From the NCBI RefSeq assembly GCF_014636475.1, contig NZ_BMEL01000002.1, positions 434,001 to 498,000 of the forward strand: a stretch of DNA of 64,000 bases, read 5' to 3'. Positions 58,426-64,000 of the stretch are shown one piece after another. The stretch's first letter is position 1. Each line of letters begins with the position of its first letter. Position numbers and translations under genes: made by a program. This stretch comes from Halobacillus andaensis. Its GTDB lineage: Bacteria; Bacillota; Bacilli; Bacillales; Halobacillaceae. Below the pieces are notes generated by a model that searched no databases, was not told the DNA's origin, and was given only the letters and a program-made list of their open reading frames with translations.

Positions 58426-58474
58426 TTGACACAGTTATTTCCCTTCCGATATCTTTAAAACCAGTGATATTCGG
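58426..58474 (+). promoter_or_regulatory. Promoter and inverted repeat upstream of bioY
   Basis: TTGACA (58426-58431) is followed at 18 bases by TATCTT. CCGATATC (58446-58453) and GATATTCGG (58466-58474) form an inverted repeat that covers the -10 region and reaches the ribosome binding site. It does not look like a classic BirA operator. A repressor site or leader hairpin is possible. Confidence 0.45.
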
Positions 58475-58486
58475 GAGGGGTTTTTT

Positions 58487-59077
58487 ATGAAACGATCACG
58501 CACCTCCGCTTATGATATGACAATAGGTGCTATGTTTGTTGCGTTAATGGCAGTAGGGGCTAACATTACTGCGGTAGCTCCGTTTTTATCTATTATGAAT
58601 GTACCTCTTACATTGCAAACCTTTTTTGCCATATTAGCAGGTATCGTGCTTGGCAGCCGCTTGGGCGGATTCGCCATATTCGTATATGCCGCATTAGGAA
58701 TTGTTGGAGCTCCAGTCTTTGCAGAGTTTTCCGGAGGGGTGTCTACAATCATTTCCCCAACGTTCGGTTTTGTCTTATCTTTTATTGTGTTAGCGTTTAT
58801 CGTTGGAAAAATAGTGGAAAACAACAGAAGATTTTCAATGTACATGACAGCTTCTATTATAGGAGTAATAATCAATTATTTTATTGGCGTTAATGGGATG
58901 TATGCCGCGTTAAACTTTTGGATGGGCGAAGGGGCAGGTATAAGCTATGCTTTAGCTTGGACAAGCATGATGCCTTTCTTAATAAAGGATTTCGCTCTAG
59001 CTTTATTAGCAGGTGCTTTTGCCTATCGTCTAGAAAAAGGTATTTTGCACCGGACACCTCTTAGGCAAGCCGTTTAA
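58487..59077 (+). CDS. bioY: Biotin transporter S component
   Basis: A 196-residue membrane protein with six helices. BioY signatures are present: NVPLTLQTFFAILAGIVLGSRLGG, YAALGIVGAPVFAEFSGG and SPTFGFVLSF. It binds biotin and works alone or with the ECF energy-coupling module. The ATG follows GGGAGGGG. It is monocistronic, and no biotin synthesis genes are near. Confidence 0.9.
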   Translation: MKRSRTSAYDMTIGAMFVALMAVGANITAVAPFLSIMNVPLTLQTFFAILAGIVLGSRLGGFAIFVYAALGIVGAPVFAEFSGGVSTIISPTFGFVLSFIVLAFIVGKIVENNRRFSMYMTASIIGVIINYFIGVNGMYAALNFWMGEGAGISYALAWTSMMPFLIKDFALALLAGAFAYRLEKGILHRTPLRQAV

Positions 59078-59107
59078 AACTGGTCCTTTAATGGGCCGGT
59101 TTTTTTG
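59078..59107 (+). terminator. Terminator of bioY
   Basis: AACTGGTCC (59078-59086) pairs with GGGCCGGTT (59093-59101) with two G-T pairs, then TTTTTT. Confidence 0.85.
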
Positions 59108-59164
59108 TTTGTCTTCCGATAAACTTGTACAATACTAGTAAGCTGAAAACGTGGGGGGAACCGG

Positions 59165-60238
59165 ATGAGTAGAATCGTATGGATGATGCTCTTCTTTTTA
59201 CTTGCAGCTTGTCAGGCTGGTGAGGAGGGGGGCGGAAGTGAAACTCAGCCCGAAGCGAACGAGCAGGGTCAGATAGAAAATGATGAAAAATTTTATGAAG
59301 TGGCTTCAAACCTTGAGTCTCCTTGGGATATTGAAGAAGATGATGGATTATTTCTAATCAGTGAACGGGGAGGCACCATTGCACGGATCTCAAGCGATGA
59401 TCAAGTTCAAAGAGAACAAGTATTAACGGATAAAGAGATCTCTCAAATTGGTGAAGGTGGGCTGCTTGGCTTAAAGCTGGACCCTGAATTTGAAAATAAT
59501 CAGTTAGCCTTTGCTTATCATACTTACGAAGAAGCAGGAGAAATTAAGAACAGAGTTATACAGCTGCGTTACACAGAAGGAGAATGGCGGGAAGAGGAGA
59601 GTTTACTAGAAAACATTCCGGGCAATAATTTCCATAACGGCGGCAGAATCGAGATCGGACCAGATGATCACCTTTACGTTACGACAGGGGATGCTCAAAG
59701 TGAACAGCTTGCTCAAGAGGAAGAGAGTTTAGCTGGGAAGATCCTCCGCATGGATGTAGAAGGAAATATTCCTGAAGATAATCCAATAGACAATTCTTAT
59801 ATATATAGCTTAGGGCACCGTAACCCGCAAGGTATGGATTGGACCGAAGATGGTACATTGTTTGCAACTGAGCACGGGCCTACCAACCACGACGAAGTGA
59901 ACAAGATTGAGCCTGGTGCGAATTACGGATGGCCTGAAATAGTGGGAGAGGAATCACAAGATGGGTATCAGAAGCCTCTTTTTCAAACAGGCAATGATAC
60001 GTGGGCTCCTTCGGGAATGACTGTATATAACGACCAGTTGTATGTAGCTGCTTTAAATGGAGAAGCCTTAATGAAGCTTGATACAGACGGGGAACAGCCT
60101 GAAGTTGTAACTAGTGATTACGGCAGACTGCGGGATGTGGAATTGGTTGATGAGGAACTATATTTCATAACGAATAACACGGATGGAAGAGGAAATCCAG
60201 AAGGTGAAGATGACAAGCTTGTTCGTTTTTATCCATAA
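59165..60238 (+). CDS. Lipoprotein glucose/sorbosone (PQQ-type) dehydrogenase-like
   Basis: A 357-residue exported beta-propeller. The lipobox LLAAC puts the lipid on Cys16; an acidic linker follows to about 40. Family sequences are LESPWDIEEDDGLFLISERGG, EGGLLGLKLDPEF, NNFHNGGRIEIGPDDHLYV, SLGHRNPQGMDW and GANYGWPEI. The fold matches soluble aldose sugar dehydrogenases of the YliI type. Whether PQQ is used is uncertain, since no PQQ genes are seen. The ATG at 59165 follows GGGGGGAACC. Confidence 0.83.
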   Translation: MSRIVWMMLFFLLAACQAGEEGGGSETQPEANEQGQIENDEKFYEVASNLESPWDIEEDDGLFLISERGGTIARISSDDQVQREQVLTDKEISQIGEGGLLGLKLDPEFENNQLAFAYHTYEEAGEIKNRVIQLRYTEGEWREEESLLENIPGNNFHNGGRIEIGPDDHLYVTTGDAQSEQLAQEEESLAGKILRMDVEGNIPEDNPIDNSYIYSLGHRNPQGMDWTEDGTLFATEHGPTNHDEVNKIEPGANYGWPEIVGEESQDGYQKPLFQTGNDTWAPSGMTVYNDQLYVAALNGEALMKLDTDGEQPEVVTSDYGRLRDVELVDEELYFITNNTDGRGNPEGEDDKLVRFYP

Positions 60239-60277
60239 AAAGGAGCCAGGACATTTGCAAAGTCCTGGCTCTTTTTT
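60236..60277. terminator. Bidirectional terminator
   Basis: GAGCCAGGAC (60243-60252) pairs perfectly with GTCCTGGCTC (60262-60271), flanked by an A-run and a T-run. Confidence 0.92.
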
Positions 60278-60674
60278 ACGCTTCTGAAATATGTTTCCCT
60301 TGGACAAAGACAAGAATTGCGAAACTGATAAAAGCAAAAAGTAAAATGGTGCCCCCCACAATAAAAAAGAGCGTGTTAAAGACCCCTAGTCCCCCAAAAG
60401 GCTGTGTATAATAAAGCCACATTCCAACAGTCAGCCCGAATACTCCGATAAAGGAGCTCCATACATGGAAGCTGGCAAGCTTTGACGTTTTTGGAATTGA
60501 GAACATTTTATAAAAAATAGCGAAAGCAAATAAGGATAGCCACCCAACGACTAGAATGTGAGCATGAATAGCACTTAGTTGATAGCCGCCTCCTCCTGCC
60601 ATATGAGAACCCATAAACGCTCCAATTAATGCATAAATCGCGGACACTCTTACAAAAAATCGCGTACGATCCAA
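60276..60674 (-). CDS. Small heme-copper-oxidase subunit I-like membrane protein
   Basis: A protein of about 133 residues with four hydrophobic segments. Sequence LSAIHAHILVVGWLSLFAFAIFYKMF resembles the helix bearing the HAHxxxxGW heme-ligand motif of oxidase subunit I and NnrS-like proteins; TVGMWLYYTQPFGG follows. It is far too short to be an oxidase. The best start is the TTG at 60674, eight bases after GGAGG; an in-frame ATG at 60689 has a poorer site. Heme binding is inferred from the histidines. Confidence 0.65.
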   Translation of the reverse strand: MDRTRFFVRVSAIYALIGAFMGSHMAGGGGYQLSAIHAHILVVGWLSLFAFAIFYKMFSIPKTSKLASFHVWSSFIGVFGLTVGMWLYYTQPFGGLGVFNTLFFIVGGTILLFAFISFAILVFVQGKHISEA

Positions 60675-60839
60675 TGGAATAACCTCCATAACTATAGATT
60701 CTCCCGCTATTATACAGAAAGTCATTTCGAAAAGAAATCTACCTGACAAAATGTCGGAAAAGGTTCATAATTCCTGTTGGTTTGGAAAGAGTTATCTTTT
60801 CCTATATGATTAAGTGTAGAAGAAAGGGGCGATAGACAC

Positions 60840-61940
60840 ATGCAACAAAGATTGAACGATTTTTCTACATATTTACGACAACACTCGATTGATGCGGCGT
60901 TTATAAATTCACCAGAGAATGTTTTTTATTTAACAGGATTTTTAACTGATCCTCATGAGCGGTTACTAGGGTTACTCGTGTTCCCTGACGCCGATCCTAT
61001 CGTTGTTTTGCCAGGAATGGAAGCCGGGCAAATTCGAGAAGCGGGATGGTCTTTTGAAGTTATTGGGTATGCCGATCACGAGGACCCTTGGGCGTTGGTG
61101 AAAAAAAGCTTAAACGAGAAAGGTATTCCACCTGTTCAAAAAGTGGGAATAGAAAAGCAAGTTTTAACCTTTGGCCGAAGTGAATCACTGCTTCAGATAT
61201 GTGATCAGCCACAAGTAATCGATGTGGAGGATCAGTTAAACGAGATGCGTGTCGTGAAAGATGAGCACGAAGTCAGCATTATGCGAGAGGCAGCTGAACT
61301 GGCAGACTTCGGTGTGCAAGTTGGGGTTGAAGCATTAGAAGAAGGTATCATGGAAATGGAAGTGTTAGCCCAAATTGAGTATGAGTTAAAGAAAAAAGGT
61401 GTCGCTGAGATGTCTTTTTCGACAATGGTGCTTTTCGGAGAAAAATCGGGACAGCCTCACGGAAATCCAGAGGACCGAAAGCTAAAGCCAGGAGATTTTG
61501 TGCTGTTCGACCTCGGAGTCGTTTGGAAAGGGTATACATCAGATATTACACGGACCTTCGCTTTTCAATCGATATCGGAAGAACAGCGTCAAATGTATGA
61601 AAAGGTAAGGGAAGCCCTGGAGTCATCCTTAGCGTTAAGTAAACCAGGCACCCGTATAGGAGATCTCGATCAAGCTGCTAGAGATGTAATTGATAAAGCA
61701 GGATACGGCAAGCTCTTTCCTCATCGCATTGGTCACGGGCTCGGGATTAATGTTCATGAATTCCCATCCATGAGTCACTTAAATAATGGCGTCCTAAAAG
61801 AAGGCATGACTTATACAATAGAACCGGGAATTTACGACCCAAGCATAGGCGGGGTGCGCTTAGAAGAAGATGTGCTCATCACCAAAGACGGCTATGAAAC
61901 ACTAACAAAAACACCCACTGAATTGAGAATTATTAAATAA
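60840..61940 (+). CDS. M24 family Xaa-Pro dipeptidase/aminopeptidase
   Basis: A 366-residue pita-bread-fold metallopeptidase. The N-terminal creatinase-like domain (about 1-130) has NSPENVFYLTGF. The metal ligands of the catalytic domain are in FDLGVVWKGYTSDITRTF, HRIGHGLGINVHE, TIEPGIY and GVRLEEDV. It resembles PepQ/YkvY-type prolidases. It would cleave Xaa-Pro peptides in the cytoplasm. Monocistronic. Confidence 0.88.
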   Translation: MQQRLNDFSTYLRQHSIDAAFINSPENVFYLTGFLTDPHERLLGLLVFPDADPIVVLPGMEAGQIREAGWSFEVIGYADHEDPWALVKKSLNEKGIPPVQKVGIEKQVLTFGRSESLLQICDQPQVIDVEDQLNEMRVVKDEHEVSIMREAAELADFGVQVGVEALEEGIMEMEVLAQIEYELKKKGVAEMSFSTMVLFGEKSGQPHGNPEDRKLKPGDFVLFDLGVVWKGYTSDITRTFAFQSISEEQRQMYEKVREALESSLALSKPGTRIGDLDQAARDVIDKAGYGKLFPHRIGHGLGINVHEFPSMSHLNNGVLKEGMTYTIEPGIYDPSIGGVRLEEDVLITKDGYETLTKTPTELRIIK

Positions 61941-61943
61941 TCC

Positions 61944-61981
61944 AAAGCCTGAAATCAGATCAGCTGATTTCAGGCTTTTTT
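61944..61981 (+). terminator. Terminator of the M24 peptidase gene
   Basis: AAAGCCTGAAATCA pairs perfectly with TGATTTCAGGCTTT, followed by TTTTCG. Confidence 0.92.
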
Positions 61982-62130
61982 CGTTCGTTCACCTTTTTTT
62001 CTTTTTTCTCTCGGTACCAGGTACAAATACGTCTCAAGTCCTATAAGAAAATATATCTCCGGCTCATTATGGTTTCTTGGGTTTGACGGTAAGATGAATG
62101 TAAGTTCTAAAGAAGGAGGGAGTTTTGGTA

Positions 62131-62481
62131 ATGAAGAAGTTTTTACTTTTCCTTGCCGCGTTAGTAGCTCTAGCTGTTTTGCTTGCTAACCTTGGACCAA
62201 TGATTCTTTTAGGGGTAAGTGTTTGGCTGCTTTATATCGTCTTTAAGCAATTTATGAAGAGCGATTCAACAGCCGGTAAAATTGGCTGGGTTATTCTAGG
62301 GCTGATCATTTTAAGTATAGCGGTATCTAATATCTATGCTGTCATTGGATTAGCGGCAGCTTATGCGATTTACCTTATCGTTAAAAATTGGACAGGCCGC
62401 GATAAGGAGCCGGCGGTGACACAGTCGAATGATCCATTTACAAACTTTGAAAAACAGTGGTCTGAATTAAACAATTCTTAA
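62131..62481 (+). CDS. liaI: LiaI-like membrane protein (lmo0954 type)
   Basis: A 116-residue protein with an N-terminal hydrophobic hairpin (about 3-35) and two further segments (about 47-85), then a soluble tail FTNFEKQWSELN. It precedes a PspA/LiaH gene by 15 bases. In the Lia cell-envelope stress response LiaI anchors LiaH at the membrane. The sequence looks more like lmo0954-type proteins that fill this place in many Bacillaceae. The ATG at 62131 is preferred; an in-frame TTG at 62125 is closer to AAGGAGGG. Confidence 0.78.
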   Translation: MKKFLLFLAALVALAVLLANLGPMILLGVSVWLLYIVFKQFMKSDSTAGKIGWVILGLIILSIAVSNIYAVIGLAAAYAIYLIVKNWTGRDKEPAVTQSNDPFTNFEKQWSELNNS

Positions 62482-62496
62482 AAGGAGAGATCAAGG

Positions 62497-63141
62497 ATGG
62501 CTAATTTATTTACACGATTGAAGGATACGATTTCAGCAGATTTTCATGAGGCTCTAGATCAAAAGGAGAAAAAGAATCCGATTGCGATGTTAAATCAGTA
62601 TCTTCGTGAAAGTGAAAAGGAAACGGAAAAGGTTCGTAAGCTCGTGGAGCGTCAGTACCGATTAAGAGATGAATTTGCTCGGGAGTCCCACAGGGCTCAG
62701 GATATGAGCGAAAAGCGTAAGCGTCAAGCTGAAGTGGCTCAAAAAGCTGGAGAAGAAACGATGTATGAATTCGCAGTGAAAGAGCAGCATGAGTATGAAG
62801 CGCGTGCCGAACGTTTGAAGGCTTCTCGCTTAGAAGCGATCGAACAATTGGAAGTTCTTGAACAAAAGTATGAAGAAATGAAACACAAGCTAAAAGACAT
62901 GCATCTAAAGCGTATGGAGCTGATGGGAAGAGAGAATATTGCTCGTGCCCATCATCGAATGAATCAGGTTATTGAAGATACGGCGGACAAGCCCTATTCA
63001 AAATTTGCAGAAATGGATCGTTATATCGAAGATTTAGAATATAAAGTCAATAGTTCATACTATCGAAATACGTTTGACAGCAAGGTGGCGCAGCTTGAGA
63101 AGGATATGAAGGAAAGAGAGAATATTCCGGCTCAATCGTAA
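62497..63141 (+). CDS. liaH: LiaH, PspA/IM30 family phage-shock protein
   Basis: A 214-residue, almost wholly helical coiled-coil protein. The start MANLFTRLKDTISADFHEAL and the long heptad region (KNPIAMLNQYLRESEKETEKV, YEEMKHKLKDMHLKRMELM) are typical of PspA/IM30. LiaH forms large rings and protects the membrane against cell-wall antibiotics. The ATG follows AAGGAGAG. A terminator-like hairpin follows at 63156-63180. Confidence 0.9.
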   Translation: MANLFTRLKDTISADFHEALDQKEKKNPIAMLNQYLRESEKETEKVRKLVERQYRLRDEFARESHRAQDMSEKRKRQAEVAQKAGEETMYEFAVKEQHEYEARAERLKASRLEAIEQLEVLEQKYEEMKHKLKDMHLKRMELMGRENIARAHHRMNQVIEDTADKPYSKFAEMDRYIEDLEYKVNSSYYRNTFDSKVAQLEKDMKERENIPAQS

Positions 63142-63155
63142 TCATGATATGATAG

Positions 63156-63180
63156 AAGGCGCAGTGTGCTGCGCCTTTTT
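63156..63180 (+). terminator. Terminator-like hairpin between liaH and liaF
   Basis: AAGGCGCAG (63156-63164) pairs perfectly with CTGCGCCTT (63169-63177), then TTTT. It should reduce transcription of liaF-liaS relative to liaIH. Confidence 0.8.
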
Positions 63181-63221
63181 ACATAGAAGAAAGACAAGGC
63201 GACGTGAAAGGGGGAATCGCT

Positions 63222-63938
63222 ATGTTAAGGCGAATGTCTACAGATACAGTAAATATTATATTGCTTATCGGAGCGATTCTTCTCGTTTTAGAAGTCGCAT
63301 TCTTCAATGGTGGATTAATTGTTTCCGTTGTGTTTTCAGGGTTACTCATTTATTTTGGCTGGAAAAGTTATAGCAAGCTTTGGGCCAAGGTTATTTTCTG
63401 GATTGGAGCGATAAGCTTATTTGCCACCATTATAAATATGATGGCCGTACGCTTTCTTATCATCGCCGTTCTTGCCTTAGTGATAAGGCACTATTATCGC
63501 TCGAAAAATGAACCTGAGCTGATAGAACCTGTCATTTATGAAGAAATGGAGAGTGGGGGAGGAGAGCCGGTCCTTCGCCAGAAGTTCTTTGGAGATGATT
63601 CAACACCTGACCACGCGTATAAGTGGCAGGATATTAATATTCATGGAGGGTTTGGAGAGCGGATCGTTGATTTAAGTAATACGGTTTTACCTAATGATGA
63701 AGCCGTGATCTCCATTAGACATTTCGTCGGCAACCTTTATATCTATGTTCCTTATGAAGTGGAAGTATCGATTCAGCATAGTGCAATCTTTGGTCGATCG
63801 ACCATTTTTCAATATCGAAATACAAAATTAATGAATCAAACGGTCAGTTATCAAACGTCTGATTATGTAACGCGCAAGCCTCGTGTAAAAATTGTGACCT
63901 CTGTAGGATCTGGTGATATTGAGGTGAAGCGCATATGA
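63222..63938 (+). CDS. liaF: LiaF, inhibitor of the Lia two-component system
   Basis: A 238-residue protein with four N-terminal membrane segments (about 10-90) and a C-terminal soluble beta-rich domain (WQDINIHGGFGERIVDLSN to GDIEVKRI) of the cell-wall-active antibiotic response family. LiaF keeps LiaS in its phosphatase state without stress. The ATG at 63222 follows AAGGGGG; an in-frame GTG at 63204 lies before that site. Its stop overlaps the liaS start (ATGA, 63935-63938). Confidence 0.88.
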   Translation: MLRRMSTDTVNIILLIGAILLVLEVAFFNGGLIVSVVFSGLLIYFGWKSYSKLWAKVIFWIGAISLFATIINMMAVRFLIIAVLALVIRHYYRSKNEPELIEPVIYEEMESGGGEPVLRQKFFGDDSTPDHAYKWQDINIHGGFGERIVDLSNTVLPNDEAVISIRHFVGNLYIYVPYEVEVSIQHSAIFGRSTIFQYRNTKLMNQTVSYQTSDYVTRKPRVKIVTSVGSGDIEVKRI

Positions 63939-64000
63939 GTACGTGGAAAAGGCAGCTGATCATCAGTATTATTACGTGCGTCCTTTTAGCTTGTATTATT
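63935..64000 (+). CDS. liaS: LiaS sensor histidine kinase, 3'-truncated
   Basis: The first 22 codons of a gene whose ATG overlaps the liaF stop. The product begins MSTWKRQLIISIITCV, a positively charged start followed by a membrane segment, as expected for the kinase LiaS. The assignment rests mainly on gene order; the rest lies past the window. Confidence 0.7.
   Translation, partial: MSTWKRQLIISIITCVLLACII

Noticed and set aside
61985-62130. Possible LiaR box upstream of liaI
   Set aside because: GTCTCAAGTCC is present, but I could not fit it to a symmetrical LiaR operator with confidence.
1-64000. tRNA, rRNA, riboswitches, CRISPR arrays, transposases, prophage
   Set aside because: Looked for by eye in the intergenic gaps and not found; no T-box, SAM, TPP or PLP-type leader was recognisable.

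Overview
The window reads as chromosomal DNA of a low-GC Bacillaceae, most probably a moderately halophilic genus such as Halobacillus or a close relative. The grounds are strong AGGAGG-type ribosome binding sites, many TTG/GTG starts, proteins that resemble Bacillus subtilis families (YfmL, YfmJ, YpcP, PdxK, TrhO, PncA/YueJ, TreP-TreA-TreR, MhqO, YpmS, YpmR, LiaI-LiaH-LiaF), acidic secreted proteins, a glycosyltransferase of the diaponeurosporenoate-carotenoid type, and an NhaC-type Na+/H+ antiporter. The genus is inferred. No rRNA, tRNA, CRISPR array, transposase or prophage gene was seen.

Layout. 1-5 kb: the end of a carotenoid glycosyltransferase gene, two proteins of unknown function (one secreted, with an internal duplication), an NhaC antiporter and methylmalonyl-CoA epimerase. 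5-13 kb: small membrane and SRPBCC proteins, DEAD-box helicase YfmL, a CAP-domain secreted protein, a CtaG-like membrane protein, a Gfo/Idh/MocA oxidoreductase with an amidase, and a methyltransferase. 13-20 kb: a subtilisin, an orphan CitB-type response regulator, an MDR oxidoreductase, an ArsD-like/cory-CC-star/ArsA-like operon, and CstA. 20-29 kb: pabA-pabBC, a DCC protein, an RsbR-type STAS protein, YfmJ, a GNAT, a nucleotidyltransferase, and DUF779 plus aldehyde dehydrogenase. 29-38 kb: YpcP, an orphan HTH-TPR regulator, an SDR, an Fe-S nuclease with an alkyltransferase-like protein, PdxK/peptidase/YrvL-like, TrhO, PncA and an MFS pump. 38-43 kb: a trehalose operon (EIIA-treP-treA-treR) under two TreR-type operators. 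43-50 kb: a DUF6933 protein, a CstB-like sulfur enzyme with a CstR-type operator, an RRNPP-type regulator overlapping a gene for a small exported propeptide, an Aquifex-type aconitase, and MhqO with an MhqR-type box. 50-64 kb: an XRE-PAS regulator with an Sda-like peptide, a TRIC-family protein, CysK, YpmS/YpmR, a nuclease-XPD helicase fusion, an OFA transporter, BioY, a lipoprotein dehydrogenase, a mini heme-copper-oxidase-like protein, an M24 peptidase, and liaI-liaH-liaF with the start of liaS.

Three things stand out. First, the regulator/propeptide pair at 45.4-46.8 kb looks like a complete peptide quorum-sensing cassette; a paralogous regulator at 30.0-31.3 kb has no peptide gene beside it. 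Second, an intergenic repeat family with one end reading CAGCTTGTAGAGAAAC occurs at 7.2, 11.9 and 26.6 kb, with remnants at 0.85 and 1.6 kb. At the three fuller copies it is flanked on both sides by near-identical 22-23 bp hairpins, as if an element had entered a transcription terminator and duplicated it. Third, the ArsD-like/cory-CC-star/ArsA-like operon has no arsB or arsR gene and its ATPase has no cysteine at all.

Most genes are single units or short operons ended by clear intrinsic terminators, many of them bidirectional between convergent genes.
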